Below are positions 20,039 through 29,199 of a stretch of DNA of 64,000 nucleotides, in pieces. The notes below the pieces were generated by a model. The model was given only the letters and a program-made list of their open reading frames with translations, was not told the origin of the DNA and made no database searches. The DNA is from Alphaproteobacteria bacterium (GTDB lineage Bacteria > Pseudomonadota > Alphaproteobacteria > SMXS01): the NCBI GenBank assembly GCA_028284945.1, contig JANQQJ010000029.1, positions 1-64,000 of the forward strand. The letters run 5' to 3'. Made by a program: the position numbers and the translations under genes. Numbering within the stretch: the stretch's first letter is position 1; each line of letters starts with the position of its first letter.

Positions 20039-20056
20039 GAGCTGGTTAGCGGCTTG

Positions 20057-20488
20057 TTACTCAGGCCATGCTGGTACGAGAAGAAGGGCCTCACCGTCCA
20101 GCACTTCCTTGCCGTCAACGGTACAACTGCAGTCGAAGCGCACAAAGTTTTTCTCCGGCAGCACTTCCGAGACGGTGACGGTGGCCAAGACGCTGTCGCC
20201 GGGGCGAACCGGCGCTTTGAACCGTACCGACTGACTGAGATAGATGCATCCGGGTCCGGGCATTTTGGTGCCGAAGATGGTCGACAGATAACTCGCTGAC
20301 AGCATGCCGTGGGCGATGCGGCCCTTGAACATGGTTTCCTTTGCGAATTCGTCGCTCAGATGCACGGGGTTTGTATCGCCGCTGACGCCGGCAAATAAGA
20401 CGATGTCGGCGTCGGTCACGGTCTTTGCATAGCTGGCGGCCATGCCAACCGACAGGTCTTCGAAATAGTAGCCATTGAGATCTGACAC
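20057..20488 (-). CDS. MaoC-like (R)-specific enoyl-CoA hydratase
   Basis: A 143-residue hot-dog-fold protein. The hydratase motif is seen as DADIVLFAGVSGDTNPVHL near residue 25 and GRIAHGMLSASYLS near 57, which supply the catalytic Asp and His. The size matches PhaJ-type hydratases, which convert trans-2-enoyl-CoA to (R)-3-hydroxyacyl-CoA and feed polyhydroxyalkanoate or lipid synthesis. It lies just upstream of ribF on the same strand. The cluster of acyl-CoA dehydrogenases elsewhere in the window fits a fatty acid role, but the substrate is not evident. Confidence 0.88.
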   Translation of the reverse strand: MSDLNGYYFEDLSVGMAASYAKTVTDADIVLFAGVSGDTNPVHLSDEFAKETMFKGRIAHGMLSASYLSTIFGTKMPGPGCIYLSQSVRFKAPVRPGDSVLATVTVSEVLPEKNFVRFDCSCTVDGKEVLDGEALLLVPAWPE

Positions 20489-20807
20489 TGATGCGGTTCC
20501 TTAAAAACCGAAGGGAGGCGCGAAGCGCGGCGCACTATAGACTCGGGCCTTTTGCACAGCAACCCGGCCAAAATGACGGTCTGACCACTTGCCTGTGCAT
20601 ACAAGCCAACTAGCTATGTCGACGCATCATAAGCGGTCGCGCCCTGTGCGAATTGTCGCAATGCGCATGATCTTGGTCCGCGTGTTGTCTGTCGGACAGC
20701 TGCCGGCTGTTAAAAAAAGCGCTTGCTCCTGCTGCCGGTTTGGCGTTGAACAGGGCGCCATGTAGAATTTGGACCGGCGTTAGAATATGCCGGTTAGAGG
20801 AAGAGAT
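20489..20807. other. Divergent intergenic region
   Basis: This 319-base gap separates the divergent MaoC and DUF2849 genes and must hold promoters for both. No tRNA or convincing small gene is seen; one minus-strand open frame lacks a ribosome site or plausible composition. The only structure noted is a hairpin just before DUF2849, ACCGGC (20773-20778) pairing with GCCGGT (20789-20794). An AGAGGAAGAG ribosome site follows it. Confidence 0.5.
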
Positions 20808-21128
20808 ATGAGCGATACAGACGAAGAGACATTCCAGGTTATTACCGCCAATCGGCTGCATGACGGAATCATCGTCTATTTTAACGAGTCATCCGGTTGG
20901 CAGGAGAGCATCAAGGATGCTACCGTCGCGTCTGGCGATGAGGTTAATGCCCTGTTAACTCAGGCGGAGCAGGATTTTGCCGCGAACCGAATCGTTGATG
21001 CCTATGCTGTTGAAATCACCGGGGCGCATGTGCCTCTTTCCGCGCGCGAACGCGTCCGTGCGGCCGGGCCCAGTATCCGCTATGGCGAAGATGCTGTGCC
21101 GACCAACACCTCCGATTTCGAGATTTAG
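20808..21128 (+). CDS. DUF2849 domain protein
   Basis: A 106-residue small soluble protein matching the DUF2849 pattern: ITANRLHDGIIVYF at the start, an internal ALLTQAEQDFAANRIVDAYAVEI, and a basic end. In alphaproteobacteria this family usually sits directly upstream of a sulfite or nitrite reductase gene and belongs to the cysteine regulon. No such reductase is adjacent here, so it is an orphan copy. It has a strong AGAGGAAGAG ribosome site and a possible leader hairpin. Its biochemical function is unknown. Confidence 0.8.
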   Translation: MSDTDEETFQVITANRLHDGIIVYFNESSGWQESIKDATVASGDEVNALLTQAEQDFAANRIVDAYAVEITGAHVPLSARERVRAAGPSIRYGEDAVPTNTSDFEI

Positions 21129-21141
21129 CGCCATTTCCAAG

Positions 21142-21744
21142 GTGCACCGCGTTGCGGCGTTATGTGCCGCGCTGATCGTGTTCGCCTGGCCGGGCGAAAG
21201 CCATGCCCGGTGCATGTCGACGCAGGAGGCCAATGCCGAACATGTTCGTGGGCTTCAATCGGCGCTGATGGTGGCTGCGTTAAAATGTGTGCACCGGCCA
21301 GAGCTTAAGTCGTTTGAGCGCTATAACAGTATCATCACCCAATTCGACCGCGAGCTGATCGCACATTCCAATGTGCTGCAGGCTTATTTCCGCCGGGTCT
21401 ATGGGTCAAAGCACCGCTATCACATCAACAAATACGTCACCCGCTTGGCGAATGATTTCTCGCTGCGTACTTTTGAGACGCCGAGCTTCTGTGACGAAAT
21501 GTCTGATATAGCCAACACCATCCTGGCAGACGGCGAAGGGTCGATCCTCCATCTGCGTTTCGACCGGTCGTTCCTGCCGCCGAACTCGGCCAATCTTTGT
21601 GCCAGCAAGAAGTCGCGGGACTTTCCCGCACTCAATGGCACCGTGCCTGACCTGGTCAGCATCCACATGCCGGACCTGGACAAACCGGCCAAGTCGAAAC
21701 AGGTGTTGGACCCTTCGGTGGTTCCGCCGATGCCGGCCGAATAG
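21142..21744 (+). CDS. Hypothetical exported protein
   Basis: About 200 residues with a signal peptide (RVAALCAALIVFAWPGESHA). I do not recognise the family. The mature part has several cysteines (ARCMSTQEANA, ALKCVHRPELK, PSFCDEM, ANLCASKKS), which would suit periplasmic disulfides, and a basic helical middle. I placed the start at GTG 21142, directly before the signal peptide; ATGs at 21082 and 21091 inside DUF2849 are alternatives. The close spacing suggests one transcript with DUF2849. Confidence 0.65.
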   Translation: MHRVAALCAALIVFAWPGESHARCMSTQEANAEHVRGLQSALMVAALKCVHRPELKSFERYNSIITQFDRELIAHSNVLQAYFRRVYGSKHRYHINKYVTRLANDFSLRTFETPSFCDEMSDIANTILADGEGSILHLRFDRSFLPPNSANLCASKKSRDFPALNGTVPDLVSIHMPDLDKPAKSKQVLDPSVVPPMPAE

Positions 21745-21836
21745 CACTACTGCGCCGTTCTCACTTGGCAAGCGGTGAATCCCCGCTATAACCAAGCCGC
21801 TTTTTTCGATTCAAAACCCGAGCGGGAGAGACCACC

Positions 21837-23069
21837 GTGGATTTTGCCTTCAGCCCTCGTGTCCAGGACCTACAGCAGCGCCTGACCAAATTCATGGACG
21901 ACCATGTCCTGCCCAATGAAGACCTGTTCTATGAACAGCTCGACACGCAGCCGAACCGATTTTCCACCCCGGCGATCCTTGATGAATTGAAGGAAAAGGC
22001 CCAGGCTGAAGGGCTCTGGAACCTCTATTTGCCGCATCCGTTCGAAGCGCCGAATGGCAAGACCTATGGCGAAGGTCTATCCAACCTGGAATATGCCCCG
22101 CTGGCTGAAATCATGGGCCGGGTCGACTGGGGCGCTGAGGTCTTTAACTGTCAAGCGCCCGACACCGGCAATATGGAAGTCTTCGTCAACTATGCGACGC
22201 CCGAACAGCAGAGTGACTGGCTGATTGACCTGCTGGAAGGCCGGACACGATCCGCGTTTTGCATGACGGAGCCGGCGGTCGCGTCTTCAGATGCCACTAA
22301 CGTCGCCACCCGCATCGAACGCGACGGCGACGAATATGTCATCAATGGCCGCAAGTGGTATTCCACCGGCGCGATGCGCGAGCAGTGCAAGATTTTCATC
22401 GTGATGGGCAAGAATGACCCCAATGCCCCAAGGCATCAGCAGCAGTCGCAGATTCTGGTGCCCAAGGACACGCCGGGCGTCAACATTCTGCGCTCCGTGC
22501 CGGTCTATAATGATGACCACGCGCCCTTCGGCGAGGCGGAGATCGAATTCAAGGACGTCCGCGTTCCCGCCTCCAATATGCTGTTGGGCGAAGGCCGTGG
22601 CTTCGAGATTGCCCAAGGCCGCCTGGGCCCGGGCCGTATCCACCACTGCATGCGGCTGATCGGTGCCACCGACCGGGCCATCGAGCAGATGTGCCGCCGG
22701 GTCACCAGCCGTGAAGCGTTCGGCCAGAAACTGTCGGAATTCGACACCATCCGCAGCGACATCGCCTGGGCGCGCATGCAGGTGGAGCAGATGCGCCTTC
22801 TGGTGCTGAAGACCGCCTATATGATGGACGAAGTGGGCGCCAAGGGTGCACGCAAGGAAATCGCCATGATCAAGGTGGTGGTGCCGCAGACCGCGGCCAG
22901 GATCATCGACCGGGCGATTCAGGCGCATGGTGCTGGCGGCTTTACCGACGATTACTTCCTGTCGACCGCCTGGGCCTATGCCCGCACCTGCCAGATGGCC
23001 GATGGCCCGGACGAAGTGCACACTGAAACCGTCGCCAAGCTGGAGCTGCGCCCCTATACAAACCGGTAA
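21837..23069 (+). CDS. Acyl-CoA dehydrogenase (ACAD11-like)
   Basis: A 410-residue flavoprotein that would oxidise acyl-CoA to 2-enoyl-CoA. The start is GTG after a GGGAGAG ribosome site. Conserved features are the FAD/substrate region [16 protein letters not shown] near 145, [39 protein letters not shown] near 250, REAFGQKL and the C-terminal [15 protein letters not shown]. The long form with the RIHHCMR and ATNVATRI segments resembles ACAD11, which pairs with phosphotransferase domains like the one at 3249-4322, though the genes are 17 kb apart. Confidence 0.92.
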   Translation: MDFAFSPRVQDLQQRLTKFMDDHVLPNEDLFYEQLDTQPNRFSTPAILDELKEKAQAEGLWNLYLPHPFEAPNGKTYGEGLSNLEYAPLAEIMGRVDWGAEVFNCQAPDTGNMEVFVNYATPEQQSDWLIDLLEGRTRSAFCMTEPAVASSDATNVATRIERDGDEYVINGRKWYSTGAMREQCKIFIVMGKNDPNAPRHQQQSQILVPKDTPGVNILRSVPVYNDDHAPFGEAEIEFKDVRVPASNMLLGEGRGFEIAQGRLGPGRIHHCMRLIGATDRAIEQMCRRVTSREAFGQKLSEFDTIRSDIAWARMQVEQMRLLVLKTAYMMDEVGAKGARKEIAMIKVVVPQTAARIIDRAIQAHGAGGFTDDYFLSTAWAYARTCQMADGPDEVHTETVAKLELRPYTNR

Positions 23070-23115
23070 ACCCAGCATATCGGGCATGCTGAAGCTCTCG
23101 CGCGGCTGACTTGCG

Positions 23116-23973
23116 ATGAAGTTTGGGGCCCTCACCTACTATCCCCAGTCACAGAATCTTGGGGACTATATCCAGACGATTGCGGCTGAGAATCTGTTGC
23201 CTAGGGTCGATGCCTATTTCGACCGGGACCGTTTGGACGACGCGCATCCTGAAGAGCGGCATGCGGTGCTGATGAATGGGTGGTTCAGTTCGTTTGGAAA
23301 GCGCTGGCCACCGTCAGACTCCATTCTCCCGATATTCGTCGGGTTCCACATGACCAAGAATACCGCGCGCCGTTACCTCAAGCATGTTGCCTACTTCAAA
23401 AAATACCAGCCGATTGGCTGCCGTGATCGCTGGACAGAAAAACTGTTTCGGGAGGCCGGGGTTGAGGCTTACACAATATATTGCCCGACATTGACGTTGA
23501 CGCGATGGATTCCTCGGACCGGTGAGGGCCGTGTTTTTGTGATCGACGCGGACGAAATCTATCTACCCCGCGCGGTAAGGGAACGTGCGGTTTTCCTGAC
23601 CCACACCATTGATGACGACGGCGAAGAACAGGCGAAGATCCAGGCGGCCCGGGACCGGCTCGAACAATATCAACGCGAAGCCGCTTTGATCGTGACAACG
23701 CGGGTTCATGCGGCGCTGCCCGCGCTGGCCATGGGCATTCCGGTGGTGTTTTTCGGCAATCCCTGGGACGGACGGCAGGCCGCCATCCGGGACATGGGCC
23801 TTAAAATCCATAACAAAAAGTTCTGGGTCTCATGGAATCCTTTGGCGCGGTTGCTGTCCGGGTGGATCGACTGGTCCGGCGCCACACCGGACGTCTCCGC
23901 ACCGGCGCAGGCGATCAGGGACGATGTGGCCGAGCGCGTCAACGCTCTGGTGAACGAGAGTGCGCGGGAATAG
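23116..23973 (+). CDS. Polysaccharide pyruvyl transferase family protein
   Basis: A 285-residue protein of the pyruvyltransferase fold. The N-terminus (YYPQSQNLGDYIQTIAAE) and the C-terminal VTTRVHAALPALAMGIPVVF block, with its NGW and GCRDRWTEKLFREAGVEAY segments in between, are typical. Such enzymes add ketal pyruvate to sugars of exopolysaccharide or act in glycan tailoring. No glycosyltransferase or capsule gene is adjacent, so the substrate is unknown. It follows the acyl-CoA dehydrogenase by 46 bases and ends next to the minus-strand acetolactate decarboxylase gene. Confidence 0.82.
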   Translation: MKFGALTYYPQSQNLGDYIQTIAAENLLPRVDAYFDRDRLDDAHPEERHAVLMNGWFSSFGKRWPPSDSILPIFVGFHMTKNTARRYLKHVAYFKKYQPIGCRDRWTEKLFREAGVEAYTIYCPTLTLTRWIPRTGEGRVFVIDADEIYLPRAVRERAVFLTHTIDDDGEEQAKIQAARDRLEQYQREAALIVTTRVHAALPALAMGIPVVFFGNPWDGRQAAIRDMGLKIHNKKFWVSWNPLARLLSGWIDWSGATPDVSAPAQAIRDDVAERVNALVNESARE

Positions 23974-23976
23974 GGC

Positions 23977-24759
23977 CTACTTCTCCACCTTCGCGATATC
24001 GCCGCTGGTGTCTTTTGCCAGTTCGGCATCCATGAAATCACCGGCATGGGGCAGTTCCATGTGAAAGTCGGAGGTGATGTCGATCTCGACACTGGCGTGG
24101 TGGGTGTGGAAATCCATCACATGGCCACCGGCGGTCTTATCGGCGGTGAGGAAATGCAGGTGATAGCCGGGCACATTGATGCCCTGGGCATAGTCGGGGA
24201 AGCGGAACCCCATCAACGTGCCCTCAACATCCTTGTGCTCGAACACTGGCTGGCCTTCGACCACCTCGACCAGGGGCGGATAGGGTTTTTCCTGTTTGGG
24301 CACCGACCGGACCTTCACCTCGCGGAACCGGCCGACCGATTTGATCGCATAGAAAATGTTTTTGGACGGCACGGCCGCATCAAGTGCGGCGGCAAAACTG
24401 GGGAAGTCCATATGCTCGTCGATCTCGACCGTCAGGGTCGGATCGAAATGCATGATCACCGCAAAGGGGGTGCGCATTTCCGGGTCGACCGGATAGGCAA
24501 GGCCGTCTGATTTGATCTGGAAGAATTCGCCATCTACGGCGGTCATCTCCCCATCAAGGCCGTTGAAGGTTCCCAGCCCGAAGTCGCCATGCTGGGCCAG
24601 GTCGGCAAAACTGGTGCCGCCGTCATAGATCCCCTCCAATAGCGCGTTGATGGTCGAGGTTTGAAACACCTCATGCGCATGGGGCGACGACTCATGAAAC
24701 AGGTCGCCTGCCTCCCGGTGGGCGTGAAAGGCGGCTGCAAAGGTATCGTCGAGCGACAT
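23977..24759 (-). CDS. budA: Alpha-acetolactate decarboxylase
   Basis: A 260-residue enzyme that converts 2-acetolactate to acetoin. The zinc-binding set is visible in GYHLHFLTADKTAGGHVMDF (HxH and a later His) near residue 195. Other family blocks are FQTSTINALLEGIYDGG, GDFGLGTFNGLDGEM and the early EGTLMGFRFP. Length matches the family. No acetolactate synthase or butanediol dehydrogenase lies next to it, so here it may drain excess acetolactate rather than drive butanediol fermentation. A small membrane protein gene lies nine bases upstream on the same strand. Confidence 0.93.
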   Translation of the reverse strand: MSLDDTFAAAFHAHREAGDLFHESSPHAHEVFQTSTINALLEGIYDGGTSFADLAQHGDFGLGTFNGLDGEMTAVDGEFFQIKSDGLAYPVDPEMRTPFAVIMHFDPTLTVEIDEHMDFPSFAAALDAAVPSKNIFYAIKSVGRFREVKVRSVPKQEKPYPPLVEVVEGQPVFEHKDVEGTLMGFRFPDYAQGINVPGYHLHFLTADKTAGGHVMDFHTHHASVEIDITSDFHMELPHAGDFMDAELAKDTSGDIAKVEK

Positions 24760-24767
24760 GGAATGTC

Positions 24768-25058
24768 CTAGAGGTAGGGCCGGGCGGCGTCGACGGCGGC
24801 TTTGACCAACCGCCCGCCAATGAACAACGCAGCATAGATCGCCATATTGTCGATGTCCCGCTCACCGCCTGATTCAGCCATTTTGAGCGCCTCGTAAGCG
24901 AGCATGAAAAGTGCGACCAGCGAGATAGCGAACCCCAACTGTGCAACTAGTTTGGGCCAGCGCTTGGGCGGCTTTTCATTCGGATCAGGCTCAATCGGCC
25001 TACCCTGGCGGGCGGCCACCCGTTCTGTCAGGCGCTGTCGTCTTTGATACTTCGGCAT
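24768..25058 (-). CDS. Small membrane protein, unknown
   Basis: A 96-residue protein with a basic N-terminus (MPKYQRRQRLTERVAARQGR). One clear membrane segment, LVAQLGFAISLVALFMLAYEAL, spans residues 37-58, and a weaker one, IYAALFIGGRLVKAAV, is near 73-88. The family is not recognised. It precedes the acetolactate decarboxylase gene by nine bases on the same strand, so co-transcription is likely, but no functional link is evident. Confidence 0.6.
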   Translation of the reverse strand: MPKYQRRQRLTERVAARQGRPIEPDPNEKPPKRWPKLVAQLGFAISLVALFMLAYEALKMAESGGERDIDNMAIYAALFIGGRLVKAAVDAARPYL

Positions 25059-25101
25059 GGCCTATTGTTATGTCGGCGGGCGGACGCTATCAAGCGGCGC
25101 T

Positions 25102-25278
25102 ATGAAATATCATATTACACTGAAAGCCGTGATGAAGCGCGGCACGCTCTATTGGGTCGCTGATGTCAATGCGGACAGCGAAGAAGAAGCCGTGGTCGCG
25201 GCGGAACACCTGTTCGAGGCACAGATGGAATCACCAGAAGAGTGGACGTTCGATGATTTCGATGTGGAGCGGCTTTAG
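25102..25278 (+). CDS. Small hypothetical protein
   Basis: A 58-residue acidic protein (MKYHITLKAVMKRGTLYW, then a Glu/Asp-rich half ending EEWTFDDFDVERL). The beta-strand then helix pattern and acidic end look like a small soluble domain, but no family is recognised. I took the inner ATG because the upstream Met gives an unlikely Cys/Gly-rich start. It ends convergently with the SRPBCC gene, sharing four bases. Confidence 0.5.
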   Translation: MKYHITLKAVMKRGTLYWVADVNADSEEEAVVAAEHLFEAQMESPEEWTFDDFDVERL

Positions 25279-25805
25279 CGCGCCTGCTCAACCACGGCCT
25301 TCAGTCTCACCAAATCCGCCTCCAAAGCAGACTCGGTGCGCATCCTGATAAAGGGTGCGAAATAGGCGGCAAAACTGCCTTCCAGCGATCGCATGGCCAC
25401 CACTTCCAGATCGGTTCCCGGGTTGCCGACTTCAAGAAAATAGGCGGTTGAAACGCTCAGCTCGCCTTGATTGTCGGTGGTTTCGGTGCGGATGAAGTCC
25501 GGGAAGCCAGACCCGACGACTTTCTCGAAGACACTCAGGTTAAAGTCGCCGACTTTGACCCGCAGCATCATGGTTGATTCAGGTTCACCCAGCGTGCCGG
25601 TCATCCGCGCAGCCGAGGTAACGTTTTCCATCCAGCCGGTTCGCTGTTCCGGGTCGGCGATCACTTCCCACACCACCACGGGCGGCGCGTCGATGTGGAT
25701 CGCAACTCGGGTTTCAATCCGGTCGGCGCGCATCAAGACCGCGGCCAATACGATTACAACGATCAGCCCGGTGGCAATAAGGCCAATAATTTTCCAAAGT
25801 GACAT
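25275..25805 (-). CDS. Membrane-anchored SRPBCC family protein
   Basis: A 176-residue protein with one N-terminal membrane segment (IIGLIATGLIVVIVLAAVLM) followed by a polyketide-cyclase/START-like domain. The domain begins VAIHIDAPPVVVWEVIADPEQRTGWMENV cut over residues 33-62, the usual helix-grip signature of small hydrophobic ligand binders. The start at MSLWKIIG was chosen because the longer frame upstream crosses into the cydA promoter region. The ligand is unknown. It is divergent from cydA. Confidence 0.75.
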   Translation of the reverse strand: MSLWKIIGLIATGLIVVIVLAAVLMRADRIETRVAIHIDAPPVVVWEVIADPEQRTGWMENVTSAARMTGTLGEPESTMMLRVKVGDFNLSVFEKVVGSGFPDFIRTETTDNQGELSVSTAYFLEVGNPGTDLEVVAMRSLEGSFAAYFAPFIRMRTESALEADLVRLKAVVEQAR

Positions 25806-25924
25806 TCGTCGTCCTACACCAAGACGCAGCCGCGCAGGGCTGCTATCGTCTTTCAGCATTTGAGCATAAGCGCTGCCGGACCCAGTTTCCATGCAGCAGT
25901 CTGGGCCTCGCGTAAGGGAAGCGC

Positions 25925-27289
25925 ATGGATCTCGATCCAGTCATTCTTAGCCGTCTTCAGTTCGCCTTTACTATTGGCTTTCATATCCTGTTTCCAAGCC
26001 TGACCATTGGCTTGGCCGTCTTCCTGACCTATGTCGAAGCCCGTTGGCTGGCCACCGGCGACACGGTGTGGCGCGATCTCTACCGGTTCTGGGTAAAGAT
26101 ATTCGCGTTGGCCTTCGGCATGGGTGTCGTGACCGGCATACCGATGTCGTTCCAGTTTGGCACCAACTGGTCGGAATTTTCGTTGAACGCCGGCAACGTG
26201 ATCGGCCCCTTGCTCGGGTATGAAGTGCTGACCGCGTTTTTCCTCGAAGCCAGTTTCCTTGGCATCATGCTGTTTGGTTGGAACCGGGTCGGCCCCCGGT
26301 TGCACTTTGTTGCAACTCTGGCGGTGGCCGTCGGCACCACATTGTCAGCTTTCTGGATATTGTCGGCCAATTCCTGGATGCAGACACCGCAGGGATATCT
26401 GATCAATTCTGATGGTGTGCTGGAGGTTGAAAGCTGGTGGGCGGTGATCTTCAACCCGTCTTTCCCGTACCGCCTGGCGCACATGTTGACCGCAACCTGG
26501 TTGACGACGTCATTTGTCATCATTGCGGTATCCGCCTGGCAGGTCTTGAAAGGACGCTATCGCGAGACAGCGCTCAGGGCGTTGCGGACCGGGGTGGCCG
26601 CGGCCGCCATTCTGGCCCCGCTTCAGGCCTTCATCGGCGACCAACACGGACTGAACACGCTGAAGCATCAGCCGATCAAGGTGGCGGCGATGGAGGGCAA
26701 TTGGGAAGCCGGCCCCAGCAAGCCGTTATTGCTATTCGCCTGGCCTGACGAGGCGGCAGAAGAAAATCACTTCGAAATCGGTATCCCGCATGGCGCCAGC
26801 CTGATTCTGACGCATTCTTTTGATGGTGAGATTCCCGGTCTGAAAGACGTTGGGCCGGAAGACCGGCCGCCGGTCGCGCTGGTATTCTTTTCGTTCCGGG
26901 TGATGGTCGGTTTGGGTCTGTTAATGATCGCAGCCGCCTGGATTGCCTTTGCTTATCGAAAGTCGCTGGCGTCACGGCCGACGCTGTTGCGTGGCCTCAC
27001 CTTTATGGGGCCGGCTGGCTTCATCGCAACCATTGCAGGCTGGACGGTCACAGAAGTCGGCCGCCAGCCCTGGATCGTGCATGGCCTCTTGCGTGTCGAC
27101 GAGTCGATCTCACCTGGCGTCGCATCGGAATCGGTCATGATGTCTTTGATGCTGTTTGCGATCGTCTATAGCCTGATTTTTGCCGCCTTCCTTTATTTCG
27201 TCGCCAGGCTGGTCAATGCGGGGCCTGAACCCGATGCAGACCCACCAAAAGCAGATATTCCGGCGATGGACGCGGTACAGAGGGCCTGA
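25925..27289 (+). CDS. cydA: Cytochrome bd-type (CIO) quinol oxidase subunit I
   Basis: A 454-residue membrane protein with about nine membrane helices. Haem ligands are consistent with His in GFHILFPSLTIGL near residue 19 and His in YRLAHMLTATW near 186. The GRQPWIVHGLLR signature near 380 is complete. It is shorter than E. coli CydA (522) because the Q-loop is short, as in cyanide-insensitive oxidases (CioA). The complex reduces O2 to water using quinol, is tolerant of low oxygen, and does not pump protons. It is followed directly by cydB (TGATG overlap). An FNR-type regulator lies 20 kb away, but I see no clear FNR box at this promoter. Confidence 0.97.
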   Translation: MDLDPVILSRLQFAFTIGFHILFPSLTIGLAVFLTYVEARWLATGDTVWRDLYRFWVKIFALAFGMGVVTGIPMSFQFGTNWSEFSLNAGNVIGPLLGYEVLTAFFLEASFLGIMLFGWNRVGPRLHFVATLAVAVGTTLSAFWILSANSWMQTPQGYLINSDGVLEVESWWAVIFNPSFPYRLAHMLTATWLTTSFVIIAVSAWQVLKGRYRETALRALRTGVAAAAILAPLQAFIGDQHGLNTLKHQPIKVAAMEGNWEAGPSKPLLLFAWPDEAAEENHFEIGIPHGASLILTHSFDGEIPGLKDVGPEDRPPVALVFFSFRVMVGLGLLMIAAAWIAFAYRKSLASRPTLLRGLTFMGPAGFIATIAGWTVTEVGRQPWIVHGLLRVDESISPGVASESVMMSLMLFAIVYSLIFAAFLYFVARLVNAGPEPDADPPKADIPAMDAVQRA

Positions 27290-28299
27290 TGGACTGGGTG
27301 ATCTTCGATTATGTATTGATCTGGGCGGTGGTGATTGCCATCGGCATCGCCATGTATGTGATCCTGGACGGGTTTGATCTTGGTATCGGTATCTTGTTTC
27401 CCTTTGCCAAGCAGGAAGCTTGGCGTGACGACATGATGGCCTCAATCGCGCCGGTCTGGGACGGGAATGAGACCTGGCTGGTCTTGGGCGGTGCGTCGTT
27501 GTTCGGTGCCTTTCCGATTGTCTATGCGACGGTGCTGCCGGCGCTTTATCTGCCCTTGATGCTGTTTCTGCTGGCTCTGGTGTTCCGCGGCATTGCCTTC
27601 GAATTCCGCCATCGGTCGCAGACCAGCACCTGGGCGTGGAATGCTTCTTTTGCCGCTGGCTCGACAATTGCTGCTTTTGCCCAAGGCGTCGTGTTGGGCA
27701 ATTTCATTCTGGGTCTGCCGATCGAAGACGGACACTATGTCGGCAGTACCTTTTCCTGGCTGACGCCGTTCAGCGTCTTTACCGGATTTGCCCTGGTCTG
27801 CGGCTATGGATTGCTGGGCGCGACGTGGCTGATCCGAAAAACCGAAGGTGATGTGCAGGCCTGGGCGTTCAGGGTCGCGACGCGCCTTGCGATTGCATTG
27901 TTGGCTGCGATTGTTGCGGTCAGCCTCTGGACACCGTTTGTCGAGCCAGAGATTGCGGAGCGCTGGTTCTCGTTTCCGAAGATTATTTTCCTGGCACCAG
28001 TGCCGTTGGTCACGGCGGCTGTTGGCTTGATGCTTTTGCTGGCCCTCAAACACCGAAACGAGGACCGCCCCTTCACCCTGTCGATCAGTCTTTTCCTGCT
28101 ATCCTATCTCGGGCTGGGCATCAGCCTGTGGCCCTACATCGTGCCCCGGTCGATTACGATCTGGGAGGCCGCGGCGCCGGAAAAAACCCACACTTTTCTG
28201 CTGGTCGGGGTATTGATTTTCCTGCCCCTAGTGATCGGCTACACGCTTTATGCCTATCGTGTGTTCCGCGGCAAGGTGTCCGGTGACGGGTATCACTGA
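27289..28299 (+). CDS. cydB: Cytochrome bd-type quinol oxidase subunit II
   Basis: A 336-residue membrane subunit. The N-terminal YVILDGFDLGIGILFPFA, the WDGNETWLVLGGASLFGAFP segment near 60 and the later FRGIAFEFRHR block are hallmarks of CydB/CioB. It partners CydA in the heterodimer. The ATG overlaps the cydA stop by one base and its own stop overlaps the next small gene by one base, so the three form one translational unit. Confidence 0.97.
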   Translation: MDWVIFDYVLIWAVVIAIGIAMYVILDGFDLGIGILFPFAKQEAWRDDMMASIAPVWDGNETWLVLGGASLFGAFPIVYATVLPALYLPLMLFLLALVFRGIAFEFRHRSQTSTWAWNASFAAGSTIAAFAQGVVLGNFILGLPIEDGHYVGSTFSWLTPFSVFTGFALVCGYGLLGATWLIRKTEGDVQAWAFRVATRLAIALLAAIVAVSLWTPFVEPEIAERWFSFPKIIFLAPVPLVTAAVGLMLLLALKHRNEDRPFTLSISLFLLSYLGLGISLWPYIVPRSITIWEAAAPEKTHTFLLVGVLIFLPLVIGYTLYAYRVFRGKVSGDGYH

Positions 28300-28427
28300 T
28301 GGTGCAGAAACAGACCCGCGAAAGGTTACTCTGGTTTGCCGGGCTCTGGCTGGCTTCGCTGGCGGTGTTTGCCGCGCTCGCCTATGGCGGCAAATGGCTT
28401 TTCGCAGCGCTTGGGGGGCTGCTTTAG
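28299..28427 (+). CDS. DUF2474 small oxidase-associated protein
   Basis: A 42-residue protein, too short for most gene callers: MVQKQTRERLLWFAGLWL then a hydrophobic helix and KWLFAALGGLL. It has one membrane helix after a basic N-terminus, the exact pattern of DUF2474 proteins found at the end of cyd/cio operons. Small subunits of this sort (CydX, CydH) stabilise haem groups in bd oxidases; the same role is inferred here. The ATG overlaps the cydB stop by one base. Confidence 0.85.
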   Translation: MVQKQTRERLLWFAGLWLASLAVFAALAYGGKWLFAALGGLL

Positions 28428-28442
28428 GGGGGGTGAAGTCCC

Positions 28443-29078
28443 TTAGTCTTCCGCCTTGCTGTATCTCGGGGGTTCCCAACCATCCAGCCAGGCTTCCAGT
28501 GTCGTGACATCGGCGGGCACGCCATTGGGGCCAAACCAGGAATCGATCACATAGGCGGCTCCGGTGTCCTTCTCCAAAACGGTCGCTGTGTTATGAAACC
28601 AGCGGTCGAAGATCATACCGCGATGCGCTGCCTTGCCGACCGTGTGCCACTTCAGCAATCCGTCGCGTTCCATGAAGGTCAGGTAGACTTCCGTGTTATG
28701 CGCCTCGTCGATGCAGTCATGCTGCCCTTCCAGGCTGCGGAACGACAGGATTGCCTGATTGATCCCCGGTCTGTCCTTGTCGGTCCCGGTTTTCTTGCCG
28801 ACGATGCGTTCAAGCTCGCCTATGGCCTCGGCTATTTGCTGCCGTTCGCCGGCCGCATCGGGCGCGGCCTCGGCGAAGTACCCACGGACCCGGTCCCATT
28901 CCTCTGTGCTCAGCCCCACGGTCCATTCAACGCTGCAGCCGAAATTGCTGCAGAACATGAATTTGCTGCGGGTGCTGGACTCGATGTGCTTATCGACCAG
29001 CCGGGTAGATGGGGACCCACCCGCACAGGCGGTCAGGCCTGTCAGGGTCAGGACGATGATGAGGGGGCGCAGGGGCAA
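28443..29078 (-). CDS. Hypothetical lipoprotein
   Basis: About 211 residues. The lipoprotein signal is RPLIIVLTLTGLTAC with a lipobox ending in Cys near residue 18. No ATG lies upstream of it in frame at a sensible distance; I used TTG at 29078, which has an AGGAC ribosome site. The mature protein has conserved-looking aromatic and Asp residues (DSWFGPNGVP, TLEAWLDGWEPP) but the family is not recognised. It lies convergent to the cyd operon, 15 bases from the small subunit gene. Confidence 0.65.
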   Translation of the reverse strand: MPLRPLIIVLTLTGLTACAGGSPSTRLVDKHIESSTRSKFMFCSNFGCSVEWTVGLSTEEWDRVRGYFAEAAPDAAGERQQIAEAIGELERIVGKKTGTDKDRPGINQAILSFRSLEGQHDCIDEAHNTEVYLTFMERDGLLKWHTVGKAAHRGMIFDRWFHNTATVLEKDTGAAYVIDSWFGPNGVPADVTTLEAWLDGWEPPRYSKAED

Positions 29079-29199
29079 GGAGTGATGTCCTGTTCTGTTG
29101 GTGGAACGCGGGCAGATTAATGTCCCCGCCCCGCAGCTGTCGAGTGGCCGATATGCTTTCCCAATCGGTCTGAAGCCTATAGGTAATGATCCCAGTTCA

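Noticed and set aside
20610-20861. Minus-strand open frame upstream of DUF2849
   Set aside because: Low-quality composition, no ribosome site, and it overlaps the DUF2849 gene.
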